From NCBI RefSeq assembly GCF_001612805.1, contig NZ_BDBD01000026.1:80880-144879 (forward strand): 64,000 bases of DNA, read 5' to 3'. Below are positions 49,721 through 58,516 of the stretch, piece after piece; position 1 is the first letter of the stretch; every line of letters begins with the position of its first letter. Both the position numbers and the translations under genes were made by a program. Source of the stretch: Nocardia coubleae NBRC 108252. GTDB lineage: Bacteria > Actinomycetota > Actinomycetes > Mycobacteriales > Mycobacteriaceae. The notes under the pieces were generated by a model. That model saw only the letters and a list, made by a program, of their open reading frames with translations. It was not told the DNA's origin and made no database searches.

Positions 49721-50830
49721 ATGCCGACAGGGACCATGACCGCACAGACACGGCCATCCGACCAGCTCGATCAGCTGATCTCGGACCTCGGCGCAGGTGG
49801 GGGAACCGACCCGGTGATCGCCGAGCGGCTCGTGGAGGCAGTACACCGCAGACGCAGGCCGTTGCGGATCCAGGTTGCGGGGCGTGCGCTCAGCGGGCGG
49901 ACCACCGTCCTCGCGGCGCTGGCACTGCTGTCCGCGCAGGAGACCGACCCGGTCGACCAACCCGAGCTGCCCGATCCCGTGCTCGACGGTGATCTGGTGG
50001 TGTACGTGCTGGCCGGCGCGCCGCAGGCGGCCGATCTGCGAGTACTGGAAACGCTGCCGAGGGACCGCAGCATCGTGGTGCTGAACAAGGCCGACGCGAT
50101 GGGTTCGCGCTGGGGTGACGCGGTGGCCGCCGCCGAACGGTTCGCCCGTGAGCTGCGCTTGCCGGTGGTTCCGGTGGTCGCCTCGCTGGCGGCGCGCACC
50201 CGGGCGGGCAGCGTCGACGCGGCCGATCTGAGCGATCTGCGCAGGCTCGCGGTCGGCCCGGACGTGCCGTCGGTGCTGGCCGCTGACCTGTTCATCGGTG
50301 CCGGTTCCGATCAGGACGCCCGCAGGCGCCTCATCGAGAACTGGGACCTCTACGGCGTGGACTGCGCGCTCACCGCGCTGCGCGCCGACCCGGATCTCAC
50401 CTCCGCCGCGCTGATCCAGATCCTGCACTCCGCGGGCGGCATCGACCCGCTGCACCGGCTGGTCCACCGCCGCTACGAGCAGGTCGAAGCCGTGCGCGGG
50501 GGCGAGTTGCTCGACGAGTTGGTCCGGCTGGCAGCACGTGCCGTCCCCGGTGACGGCGGCCGCGCCCGCGCGCTGATCGAGCAGTATCTGGCCGGTGACG
50601 AGGCCTTGTGGATCGGTCTGTGCGCCGGTCTGGCCTGCCCGCAGGTCGCCCACCTGGCCGCCGGATATCCCTCGCCCGCGCCCGGCGACGCCGACGAGGC
50701 GCTCTCGCGCGCCACCCGCTGGCGAGCCGTGGTGTCGAGCGACATGCCGCCCGCCGCCCGCCGCGCCGCGCTGCGCGTGCACAACGGGTACATCAGAGCC
50801 TGGGAGCGGATGAGCAGTGCCGGACTCTGA
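49721..50830 (+). CDS. GTPase-like protein with an Arg-type P-loop, Rv0209-like
   Basis: 369 residues. The G1 motif reads GRALSGRTT (residues 54-62), with Arg60 in place of the invariant Lys. The G4 motif NKAD (122-125) is present in SIVVLNKADAMGSRW. DGDLVVYVLAG could be the G3 strand. The helical remainder (RRRLIENWDLYGVDCALTALR, LIQILHSAGGIDPLHRLVHRRYEQVEAV) resembles dynamin-like or Era-type helical domains. Together with the next gene it corresponds to mycobacterial Rv0209-Rv0210, both uncharacterised as far as I know. AAGGGGG precedes ATG 49721. Confidence 0.75.
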   Translation: MPTGTMTAQTRPSDQLDQLISDLGAGGGTDPVIAERLVEAVHRRRRPLRIQVAGRALSGRTTVLAALALLSAQETDPVDQPELPDPVLDGDLVVYVLAGAPQAADLRVLETLPRDRSIVVLNKADAMGSRWGDAVAAAERFARELRLPVVPVVASLAARTRAGSVDAADLSDLRRLAVGPDVPSVLAADLFIGAGSDQDARRRLIENWDLYGVDCALTALRADPDLTSAALIQILHSAGGIDPLHRLVHRRYEQVEAVRGGELLDELVRLAARAVPGDGGRARALIEQYLAGDEALWIGLCAGLACPQVAHLAAGYPSPAPGDADEALSRATRWRAVVSSDMPPAARRAALRVHNGYIRAWERMSSAGL

Positions 50831-52262
50831 CGAGGCCGCACTGCCCGCCGACGTCGACGCCGTCATCGAACGATGGAATCCGCAGGGTAAGGCGCTGCTG
50901 CGGGCGATGGCCGGTTCCGGCGCCGTCGCGAGCGTGCTGTTCTACGCCCCCGACGACGCCAACACCACCCTGCTGCGTACCGAACTGGCCCGCTTCGAAC
51001 CGCGCATCGACCTGATCGACCCGGCCACCCCGACCACCGAACCCGCCCCGGCCCTGATCCTGTTCGACGCGGGCAGCGTGATCGGTGCCGACCTGCTCGC
51101 CCTCATCGACCGCCTGCGCGGCGCGGGCGCCCCGATCCTGCTCGCCATGAACGGCTTCCACGCCTACCAGGACTGGCGTGCGATGCGCGAACGCAGCCTT
51201 GCCCTGCTCGCCGCCCGCGGCAGCGACGACCTCGACATTCTCGCCGTCTCGGCCCGGCTGGCCGCCGCCGCCCGCGCCGCCGACGACTCCGCCCTGCTCG
51301 ACCGCTCCGGTCTCGGCGCCCTGCACGCCGCCCTCGCCGCGGCCACCGCGCAGACCCCGGTCGACGGTGCCCGACGCCGTGCGGCCGTGCTCGCCCGCGT
51401 GCTCGCCGACACCAGGGCCCGCATCGCCGAGCAGATCGCCGCACTGCGTGCGGGCACCGAGACCGCGCGTATCCGGGAGGAGCGGGTCGCTCTGCTCGCC
51501 GAGCGCGACGGCGGCAGGCAGACCGGTCTCGCGGCGGTGCGCAGCCAGGTGCAGCTGGCTCGCGTCGACCTGTCGACCGAGGTGGGGGCCATGGTCCGGG
51601 CCCTGCACATGCGCTCACGCGCCGAACTCGACCGCTGCGACCGCACCGAACTGCGCGCCTACCCCGAGCGCTTGCAGCAGGCCGCCGGTGAGTTGTCGGC
51701 CGCGGTCGACGCCGTCATCGACGAGCGTGTGCTCGAGACCGCGCGGCGTGTCGGCACCGCCGCACCCGCCCAGCGCCGCTACGACGCGGCGCCCCGAGTA
51801 GGTCCGGAACCCACGCCGAGGCACCGTGGTGTCGAAGATCACCTGGTGATCGCGCTCGGCGCGTCGGCCGGTGTCGGTCTAGGCCGGTTGATCGTCGCGC
51901 CGCTGTCGCTGGTGCCGACGCTCGATGTGGCGAGCGTGCCGGTGGCGTTGCTGCTCGGCGCCGGTGCGGCGGCATGGGTGGTGCGTGCGCGCGGGCAACT
52001 GGCCGAACGCAGTCACATGTCACAGTGGGTGTCGGAGGCGCTGGTGAATGTGAAAGCCCAGCTCGAGCAGCGTGTCGCGGCTGTACTGGTGGATGTGGAG
52101 GCGGAGCTGGCCGAACATGTAGTCCGCGAATCCACGGCCCGCGCGGTGGCGGTGGACCGGCGCATCGCCGAGCTCGACACGCTCGTCCGGCGCCTCGCCG
52201 CCGAGCGGCCCGCACAACTTTCCGCCTGCGAACGCGATATCGAGACACTCGACAAGGTGTGA
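50817..52262 (+). CDS. helical membrane-associated partner of the GTPase-like protein, Rv0210-like
   Basis: 481 residues, GTG start overlapping the upstream gene by 14 nt. The N-terminal 130 residues mimic a G-domain without a P-loop (VLFYAPDDANTTLL, PALILFDAGSVIGADLL, PILLAMNGFHAY). Long helices follow (about residues 140-320; ARIREERVALLAERDGG, LSTEVGAMVRALHMRSRAEL). Two membrane helices (about 345-390) form a hairpin, and then comes a C-terminal helix. This is the layout of a bacterial dynamin-like protein half, such as a GTPase-dead partner with a membrane paddle. Function inferred only. Confidence 0.72.
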   Translation: MPDSDEAALPADVDAVIERWNPQGKALLRAMAGSGAVASVLFYAPDDANTTLLRTELARFEPRIDLIDPATPTTEPAPALILFDAGSVIGADLLALIDRLRGAGAPILLAMNGFHAYQDWRAMRERSLALLAARGSDDLDILAVSARLAAAARAADDSALLDRSGLGALHAALAAATAQTPVDGARRRAAVLARVLADTRARIAEQIAALRAGTETARIREERVALLAERDGGRQTGLAAVRSQVQLARVDLSTEVGAMVRALHMRSRAELDRCDRTELRAYPERLQQAAGELSAAVDAVIDERVLETARRVGTAAPAQRRYDAAPRVGPEPTPRHRGVEDHLVIALGASAGVGLGRLIVAPLSLVPTLDVASVPVALLLGAGAAAWVVRARGQLAERSHMSQWVSEALVNVKAQLEQRVAAVLVDVEAELAEHVVRESTARAVAVDRRIAELDTLVRRLAAERPAQLSACERDIETLDKV

Positions 52263-52501
52263 CGAGAACGATTGGTCCACCCGCCGATGGGTACTAGGTT
52301 GGGCGAACCCGATTCCTTATCGATCGTCATATCGCGTTAACCTTTAAGCAGGAACCTGGGCGTCCTGCTCCGTGCCAGTCGATGCGCGGCTCCGTCCGTG
52401 TGCGGCCCTGTACGCCGTCCATTGGGGTTGTGCGGTGGCTGGTTCGCTGCCGGACGTCTTCCCGCCACGGTGGCGCCCCCGCCCATCTCAGGAGAGTTTT
52501 C

Positions 52502-54331
52502 ATGACCTCAGCGACCATTCCTGGTCTTCGTGGATCCGACGGCACCGCGCCGACCGAGCACAGTGAACTGCTCGCCTGGGTACAGGAAGTCGCAGAGCTC
52601 ACTCAGCCTGACCGCGTTGTCTGGGCCGACGGCTCCGACGCGGAATGGGATCGCCTGACCACGCAGCTGGTCGAAGCGGGCACCTTCAAGAAGCTCGACG
52701 AGAAGAAGAAACCGAACTCCTTCCTCGCCCTGTCCGACCCCTCCGATGTGGCCCGCGTGGAATCGCGCACCTACATCTGCTCCAAGACCGAGGCCGACGC
52801 AGGCCCGACCAACAACTGGGTCGACCCCGCCGAGATGCGCGCCACCATGACCGAGCTGTACCGCGGCTCGATGAAGGGCCGCACCATGTACGTGGTGCCG
52901 TTCTGCATGGGCCCGCTCGGCGCCGAGGACCCCAAGCTGGGCGTGGAGATCACCGACTCCGAGTACGTGGTCGTGTCGATGCGCGTGATGACCCGCATGG
53001 GCCAGGCGGCGCTGGACAAGCTCGGCACCGATCGTCCGTTCGTGAAGGCGCTGCATTCCGTCGGCGCTCCGCTGGCCGAGGGCCAGGCCGACGTGCCGTG
53101 GCCGTGCAGCGACACCAAGTACATCACCCACTTCCCCGAGGACCGCGAGATCTGGTCCTACGGCTCGGGCTACGGCGGCAACGCGCTGCTCGGCAAGAAG
53201 TGCTACTCGCTGCGCATCGCCTCGGCGATGGCCCACGACGAGGGCTGGCTGGCCGAGCACATGCTGATCCTCAAGCTGATCTCGCCCGAGAACAAGGCGT
53301 ACTACATCGCCGCCGCCTTCCCCAGCGCCTGCGGTAAGACCAACCTGGCGATGATCCAGCCGACCATCCCCGGCTGGCGCGCGGAGACCCTGGGCGACGA
53401 CATCGCCTGGATGCGTTTCGGCAAGGACGGCCGCCTCTACGCCGTGAACCCGGAGTTCGGTTTCTTCGGCGTGGCGCCGGGCACCAACCACAGCTCCAAC
53501 CCCAACGCGATGGCCACCATCGACGCGGGCAACACCGTCTACACCAACGTCGCCCAGACCGACGACAACGATGTGTGGTGGGAGGGCCTGGAAGGCGACC
53601 CGCAGCACCTCATCGATTGGAAGGGCAACGACTGGACCCCCGAGTCCGGCACGCACGCCGCGCACCCGAACTCGCGCTACTGCACCCCGATGTCGCAGTG
53701 CCCGATCCTGGCCCCCGAGTGGGACGACCCGCAGGGCGTGCCGATCTCGGCCATCCTGTTCGGTGGTCGCCGCAAGACCACCGTCCCTCTGGTGACCGAG
53801 TCGTTCGGCTGGGAGCACGGCGTGTTCATGGGCGCGACCATGGGCTCGGAGCAGACCGCCGCCGCCGAGGGCCAGGTGGGCACCGTCCGTCGCGACCCGA
53901 TGGCGATGCTGCCGTTCCTCGGCTACCACGTGGGCGACTACCTCGACCACTGGATCGAGCTGGGCAAGAACGCCGACTCGACCAAGCTGCCGAAGATCTT
54001 CTACGTCAACTGGTTCCGTCGTGGCGCCGACGGCCGCTTCCTGTGGCCCGGATTCGGTGAGAACTCCCGCGTGCTGGAGTGGATCGTCGGCCGCATCGAG
54101 GGTTCCACCGGCGCGTCGTCCACCCCCGTCGGCCACGTCCCCACGGCCGCCGACCTCGACCTGGACGGCCTCGATGTCGACCCGGCCGACGTCGACGAGG
54201 CCCTCGCGGTGAACGCCGACGAGTGGCGCCAGGAGATCCCGTCGATCGAGGAGTGGTTCGAGTTCATCGGCGACCGCCTGCCCTCGGGCGTCCGCGACGA
54301 GTTCGAGGCTCTCAAGCAGCGCCTCGGCTGA
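52502..54331 (+). CDS. pckG: phosphoenolpyruvate carboxykinase (GTP)
   Basis: 609 residues. The P-loop kinase motif is FPSACGKTNLAM, with the reactive Cys. Metal and nucleotide sites include ETLGDDIAWM, and FGFFGVAPGTN is present. C-terminal FVNWFRRG-like (YVNWFRRGADGRFLWPGFGENSRVLEWI) is diagnostic of the GTP form. It converts oxaloacetate to PEP in gluconeogenesis and anaplerosis. The upstream 239 bp hold the promoter. GGAGAG lies ahead of ATG 52502. Downstream of the GTPase-like pair, as in mycobacteria. Confidence 0.97.
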   Translation: MTSATIPGLRGSDGTAPTEHSELLAWVQEVAELTQPDRVVWADGSDAEWDRLTTQLVEAGTFKKLDEKKKPNSFLALSDPSDVARVESRTYICSKTEADAGPTNNWVDPAEMRATMTELYRGSMKGRTMYVVPFCMGPLGAEDPKLGVEITDSEYVVVSMRVMTRMGQAALDKLGTDRPFVKALHSVGAPLAEGQADVPWPCSDTKYITHFPEDREIWSYGSGYGGNALLGKKCYSLRIASAMAHDEGWLAEHMLILKLISPENKAYYIAAAFPSACGKTNLAMIQPTIPGWRAETLGDDIAWMRFGKDGRLYAVNPEFGFFGVAPGTNHSSNPNAMATIDAGNTVYTNVAQTDDNDVWWEGLEGDPQHLIDWKGNDWTPESGTHAAHPNSRYCTPMSQCPILAPEWDDPQGVPISAILFGGRRKTTVPLVTESFGWEHGVFMGATMGSEQTAAAEGQVGTVRRDPMAMLPFLGYHVGDYLDHWIELGKNADSTKLPKIFYVNWFRRGADGRFLWPGFGENSRVLEWIVGRIEGSTGASSTPVGHVPTAADLDLDGLDVDPADVDEALAVNADEWRQEIPSIEEWFEFIGDRLPSGVRDEFEALKQRLG

Positions 54332-54345
54332 TCCCCCGAACAACG

Positions 54346-54384
54346 AACCGCCCGCGCCGATTTCCGGTGCGGGCGGTTTCGTTC
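54346..54384 (+). terminator. terminator after pckG
   Basis: AACCGCCCGC / GCGGGCGGTT stem with a 13-nt loop, then TTCGTTCT. It sits at the end of the convergent HD-domain gene. Confidence 0.85.
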
Positions 54385-55130
54385 TATTCGGGGAAGGGCG
54401 CGAACTTGACGAGCTGGGTGAATCCGGTGGACGTCAGCCAGGCCACCCGCCCTTCGGGGACCGCGGCGGCCTCGGCGGCGAACACCGCGGCGAGGTGCTT
54501 CTTCAGCTGGTGACGAGGGTGCCGGGCGAGCAGTTCGTCGACCCATCGGGGATCGAGGTCGGCCAGCCGGTCGCCGAGCACGTCCACCGACGCGCCCGCG
54601 GAGACGAAACCACCCGGGTCGCCGAGGTCCGCCGCGACGCCGGGGGTGAGATGGGCGGCGATGGCCGCACCGATGATCGCGGCCCGTTCGGCGGAGGCGC
54701 CGTGCCGCCGGGCGAGGCCGACCGCGCTCTCCCCGCCGACCACCGCGAAACACCTTCCAGGCGTAGGTGTTTCGAGGGCTATGTCGTGCAATAGGCACGA
54801 GACGTAGGCGATTTCGTCGTCGTACTCGGCGCCGTCGAGGTCGGCGAGGGCGCGTCCGAAGAAGTAGGTGCGGAAGGAATGCGCCAGCAGCGCGTCCGAA
54901 AGTTCCTCGCGCGCATGTAGTTCCGCCTCTCTGGCCAGCCGGGTGTCCGGGAGACGCACGTCCTCGACGCGTCCGGTGCCGCGCCGGCCGAGTGCCAAGC
55001 GCAGCCGTCCCGGCGCGAATCTCGGTACGGTGCGCCCGAGTGCCGCCAACAGCCGACGGCGCTGCGCCGCGGTGAGGTTCCCGCCGGTGCGCTGTGCCCA
55101 GGTCCAGTCGAGGCCTGCCGGATTCGTCAT
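54384..55130 (-). CDS. HD-domain protein
   Basis: 248 residues. HD-superfamily features: LLAHSFRTYFFG (first His), VSCLLHDIAL (His-Asp pair) and a downstream IAAHLTPG. These are predicted to bind divalent metal and act as a phosphohydrolase on nucleotides or similar substrates. It is close to the cyanamide-hydratase-like or conserved actinobacterial HD group. It is divergent from a GlxA-type regulator, with 103 bp between them, suggesting that regulator controls it. Confidence 0.82.
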   Translation of the reverse strand: MTNPAGLDWTWAQRTGGNLTAAQRRRLLAALGRTVPRFAPGRLRLALGRRGTGRVEDVRLPDTRLAREAELHAREELSDALLAHSFRTYFFGRALADLDGAEYDDEIAYVSCLLHDIALETPTPGRCFAVVGGESAVGLARRHGASAERAAIIGAAIAAHLTPGVAADLGDPGGFVSAGASVDVLGDRLADLDPRWVDELLARHPRHQLKKHLAAVFAAEAAAVPEGRVAWLTSTGFTQLVKFAPFPE

Positions 55131-55233
55131 CAGATCTCCCTTGTCGTGCCTGTGTCAAGCAAAGCCGGACCGGGGCGAGGAGAACGAGTGGCAGACATGC
55201 CAGCAGTGCCCGGATTCGTGCCAAACTCGAGGA

Positions 55234-56184
55234 GTGATCTCGGTGGCCGCGCTCGCCCTCGACGGCGTGATGACCTACGACCTCGCGTGTGTGGTGCAGA
55301 TCTTCCGCCACGGACCGGGCCGGACCGGCGAGCCCGCCGGCTTCGACATGCGAACCTGCGCTGTACGTCCCGGCCCGGTGTGGACGCCGAACGGCTTCGA
55401 GCTGCGGGTGGAGCACGGACTCGAGCTGCTCGCCGACGCCGATCTGATCGTGGTCCCCGGCATCGGCCTCCCGACTCTGCCCACCCCACCCCCGGCGCTC
55501 GACGCGCTGCGTGCGGCCGCCGCCCGAGGCGCAACCATCGCCAGTATCTGCATCGGCGCCTTCGTCCTCGCCGAGGCCGGGCTGCTCGACGGCCGCCCGG
55601 CCACCACCCACTGGGGTTACTGCGAAGAATTCGCCCAGCTCTACCCGGCCGTGAAGCTCGATCCCACCGCCCTCTACGTCGACGACGGCGACATCCTGAC
55701 CTCGGCGGGCCTGTCCGCCGGACTGGACCTGTGCCTGCACATCGTCCGCCGCGAACTCGGTGCCGCGGCCGCCGCCGACCTCGCCCGCTGGAATGTGGTG
55801 CCGCCGCACCGCGAAGGTGGTCAGGCGCAATACATTCCGCGGCCGATGGCGCGCGTCGCGGCGCACGGTGGCCTGGCGGCCACGCTCGATTGGGCAGCGG
55901 CCAATCCCGTTGACGCCGTGGATGTCTCAGCGCTTGCCGCGCACGCGTTGATGAGCGAGCGGACTTTCATCCGCCGCTTCAAGGCCGAGGTCGGCACCAC
56001 GCCGCGCGCCTGGCTCGACGCGCAACGGCTCGGACGGGCAAGGGAACTGCTCGAGCGAACGACGTTCACCGTGGAGACGGTTGCCCAGCGATCGGGCTTC
56101 GGCAGTGTGACGGCCCTACGCGAACACTTACGTGCGGCGACCGGGCTTACACCGTCCGCATATCGACGCTCATTGCGTCATTGA
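55234..56184 (+). CDS. GlxA-family AraC regulator with DJ-1/PfpI-like domain
   Basis: 316 residues. The N-terminal class I glutamine amidotransferase-like domain (residues 1-190) has LALDGVMTYDLA, LIVVPGIGLPTLP and ASICIGAFVLAEAGLLDGRPATTHW, with the nucleophile-elbow Cys. The C-terminal AraC HTH reads LMSERTFIRRFKAEVGTTPRAWLDAQRLGRARELLERT, plus VAQRSGFGSVTALREHLRAATGLTPSAYRR. The nominal GTG 55234 touches GAGGA. GTG 55243 has better spacing but trims the first strand. Confidence 0.9.
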   Translation: MISVAALALDGVMTYDLACVVQIFRHGPGRTGEPAGFDMRTCAVRPGPVWTPNGFELRVEHGLELLADADLIVVPGIGLPTLPTPPPALDALRAAAARGATIASICIGAFVLAEAGLLDGRPATTHWGYCEEFAQLYPAVKLDPTALYVDDGDILTSAGLSAGLDLCLHIVRRELGAAAAADLARWNVVPPHREGGQAQYIPRPMARVAAHGGLAATLDWAAANPVDAVDVSALAAHALMSERTFIRRFKAEVGTTPRAWLDAQRLGRARELLERTTFTVETVAQRSGFGSVTALREHLRAATGLTPSAYRRSLRH

Positions 56185-56385
56185 CCCACTTTCCCGACGC
56201 GAAGTTTCCTTTCGGGCACAAAAGAAGACGATTCCCCCGTGTGAATTTCGGGTACCTATTTCGATGACAGAGAGTCGCTGGGGCAAGGGAATCGCCGTCA
56301 CCTATATTCCCAGTCAGGTTTCTGTGAACGTCGCACCATCCCCGAGCAAACTCCGTTGAGATCGACGCTGAGAGGTGGTTGACGC

Positions 56386-56565
56386 ATGACCGATCTGGTG
56401 ACCCGCCCGGAGGACGACACCTGCTCGAGCACGCCACTGCACCGGGTGGCAGGCCGCCTGCAGCGCGTCCTGCCACCCGGATGGCGCGTCGACGTGGTCG
56501 ACCTGCCCGCCAACGGTGAGGTAGGTGCCCAGCCGGTGCTGCGGGTAGTGATGCCGGAGGACTAG
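56386..56565 (+). CDS. small hypothetical protein, 59 aa
   Basis: MTDLVTRPEDDTCSSTPLHR opens the protein, which ends LRVVMPED. GAGAGG lies 9 nt before the ATG. Third-position G+C is high throughout, as expected for coding here. It is mildly acidic and soluble. The central VLPPGWRVDVVDLPANG suggests one beta-hairpin. No family recognised. Its stop overlaps the stop of the convergent aldehyde dehydrogenase gene by 4 bp. Confidence 0.55.
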   Translation: MTDLVTRPEDDTCSSTPLHRVAGRLQRVLPPGWRVDVVDLPANGEVGAQPVLRVVMPED

Positions 56566-58007
56566 CCGGTCCAGCCCATCGGCATCAGCACCGACTTCTG
56601 CTCACAGAAGGCGTCCAGGCCCTCGGGCCCGTTCTCGCGGCCGATGCCGGAACTCTTGTACCCACCGAACGGCGCGGTGGGGTCGAAGGCGTACCAGTTG
56701 ATCGCGTAGGTGCCCGTGCGCACCCGTGCGGCGATCTTCGCGCCGCGTTCGATGTCGGTGGTCCAGACCGAGCCCGCCAGGCCGTACACGGAGTCGTTGG
56801 CGATGGCGACGGCCTCGTCCTCGGTGTCGTAGGGGATCACCGACAAGACCGGCCCGAAGATCTCCTCCTGGGCGATGGTGCTGGAGTTGTCCACGTCGGC
56901 GAAGATCGTCGGCTCGACGAACCAGCCGCGCTCCACCCCGTCGGGCCTGCCGCCGCCGAGGACCAGCCGCGCCCCCTCGGCCTTGCCCTTGGCGATATAG
57001 CCCTCCACGCGCTCGCGCTGCCGCTCGCTGATGAGCGGGCCGAACTGCACCGACGGGTCGGTGGGGTCACCGGTCTTCAGTGTGCTCACGTGGGCGACGA
57101 GCGCGTCGAGGATCTCTTCGTAGCGGCTGCGCGGTGCGAGGATGCGGGTCTGCGCGACGCAGCCCTGCCCGCTGTTCATCAGGCCGGAGAACGCGAGAAC
57201 GGGAATGCTCGCCGCCAGGTCGACGTCGTCGAGAATGATCGCGGCCGACTTACCGCCCAATTCGAGGGAGACGGTCTTGAGTTGTTCGCCGGCGATAGCG
57301 GCGAGTTTCCGGCCGACGGCGGTGCTTCCGGTGAAGGTCACCTTGTCGACGCCGGGATGCCCGGCCAGGTATTCGCTTGCCTCGGCCTCGGCGGGCAGCA
57401 CGGAGATCACCCCGTCCGGCACGCCTGCCTCGGTGAAGATATCGGCGAGGATATTCGCACTGAGCGGGGTGAGTGGCGACGGTTTGAGCACGATCGTGCA
57501 CCCGGCGAGCAATGCGGGCGCGAGTTTGTTCACCGCGAGGAACATCGGAACATTCCATGCGGTAATAGCGGCGACGACACCGCGCGGTTCCCGTGACACA
57601 CGGGTAGTTCCGAACGGGCCGACCCGAGTCTCGTTCCAGGGGAAGGTCTTAGCGAGCGAGACTAACGCGTCGAGCGCCGCGACGGCGGGAATTTGGTTGA
57701 ATGTCAAGGCGCCTACCGTTGTTGCGCCCATCTCGGCCGTGAGTGCGGCGAGCAATTCCGGGGAACGCTGCTCGATGAGGCGCGCGGCCTTGCCGAGCAC
57801 CTCGGCTCGTTCCAGTGGATCCTTCTTCGGCCACGGTCCGCTGTCGAAGGCGTCGCGCGCCGCGGCGACCGCGGCGTCGACATCGTCCTTCGTTACCGCG
57901 GGCACGCTGCCCACGGTCTCCTCGGTGGCCGGTGAGACCACGGGAATGCGGTCACTACCGGCCGGGGTGGTCCACTTGCCGCCGATGAACAGACTGTCGT
58001 AGTGCAT
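56562..58007 (-). CDS. aldehyde dehydrogenase, Rv0223c-like
   Basis: 481 residues. NAD(P)-dependent oxidation of an aldehyde. The cofactor loop is VTFTGSTAVGRKL. The general base is in TVSLELGGKSAAII (Glu), and the nucleophile Cys in NSGQGCVAQTRIL. Late motifs are EEIFGPVLSVIPYD and GTYAINWYAFDPTAPFGGYKSSGIGRE. Mycobacterial Rv0223c is, from memory, a member of the KstR cholesterol regulon. Here the ATG is immediately preceded by one KstR-like box and followed upstream by a perfect one, so sterol or side-chain aldehyde oxidation is plausible. No ribosome site is visible between box and ATG. Confidence 0.93.
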   Translation of the reverse strand: MHYDSLFIGGKWTTPAGSDRIPVVSPATEETVGSVPAVTKDDVDAAVAAARDAFDSGPWPKKDPLERAEVLGKAARLIEQRSPELLAALTAEMGATTVGALTFNQIPAVAALDALVSLAKTFPWNETRVGPFGTTRVSREPRGVVAAITAWNVPMFLAVNKLAPALLAGCTIVLKPSPLTPLSANILADIFTEAGVPDGVISVLPAEAEASEYLAGHPGVDKVTFTGSTAVGRKLAAIAGEQLKTVSLELGGKSAAIILDDVDLAASIPVLAFSGLMNSGQGCVAQTRILAPRSRYEEILDALVAHVSTLKTGDPTDPSVQFGPLISERQRERVEGYIAKGKAEGARLVLGGGRPDGVERGWFVEPTIFADVDNSSTIAQEEIFGPVLSVIPYDTEDEAVAIANDSVYGLAGSVWTTDIERGAKIAARVRTGTYAINWYAFDPTAPFGGYKSSGIGRENGPEGLDAFCEQKSVLMPMGWTG

Positions 58008-58054
58008 GAGAACACGTTACAGTTTCGCGGCCGGATTGTCTGCAACACGTTCTA
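58008..58054 (-). promoter_or_regulatory. two KstR-like operator boxes upstream of the aldehyde dehydrogenase
   Basis: TGCAACACGTTCTA at 58041-58054 fits the KstR consensus TnnAACnnGTTnnA exactly. A second AACACGTT core at 58011-58018, directly before the start codon, fits except at one flanking T. Spacing is 33 bp between cores, about three helical turns. Confidence 0.65.
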
Positions 58055-58218
58055 CTTTGCCTGGTCGCGGGCACTCTGAAGTGCACGAATTCCAACCCGT
58101 CGGTTCGCTTTTCGGGAAAACGCACTATTGCGTTCTCGTGGTGAAAAGGGGATGCTTTAGCTACTGATCAGCTCGCTCGATTCATCGGACCTTTACAGCG
58201 AATTGGGGAGACCGACTC

Positions 58219-58515
58219 ATGGCTGTGCAAGTGATCGGCCGATCGTTGATGACCAGCGACCAGACCGACCATCAAGCGAAGAGTGTGGGCAGTGGAGGAT
58301 GGGTTGTGTCATTCCTTCCGGGCCGCACACTGACGATCGAGCAGGCGACTGCCGCCATTCAGGCCGCTGAGGCGGTCGCGATGGTCGGGGCGCTCGCCGA
58401 TCAGGTCGGCCTGACCACGTTGGAGACCGTCGGCCTCGCGATTCAGGAATCCCCCTGGGCCAGTGCGTTACCCGAGCCGGTGCGCCGGACGCGGCGATTG
58501 AGCTGGCTGGCCTGA
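58219..58515 (+). CDS. conserved small hypothetical protein, 98 aa
   Basis: GGGGAG lies 8 nt before the ATG. The sequence has WVVSFLPGRTLTIEQATAAIQAAEAVAM. This WxVSxLPGRxLxxxQA pattern recurs in short actinobacterial and phage proteins of unknown role. No signal or membrane segment. It ends 1 bp from the convergent methyltransferase gene. Confidence 0.65.
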   Translation: MAVQVIGRSLMTSDQTDHQAKSVGSGGWVVSFLPGRTLTIEQATAAIQAAEAVAMVGALADQVGLTTLETVGLAIQESPWASALPEPVRRTRRLSWLA

Positions 58516-58516
58516 A

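Noticed and set aside
52508..54343. Open minus-strand frame opposite pckG
   Set aside because: Shadow of the carboxykinase gene, with no ribosome site or domain.
56264..56359. Possible 31-codon reading frame in the gap before the 59-aa gene
   Set aside because: No ribosome site, low third-position GC and no family resemblance.
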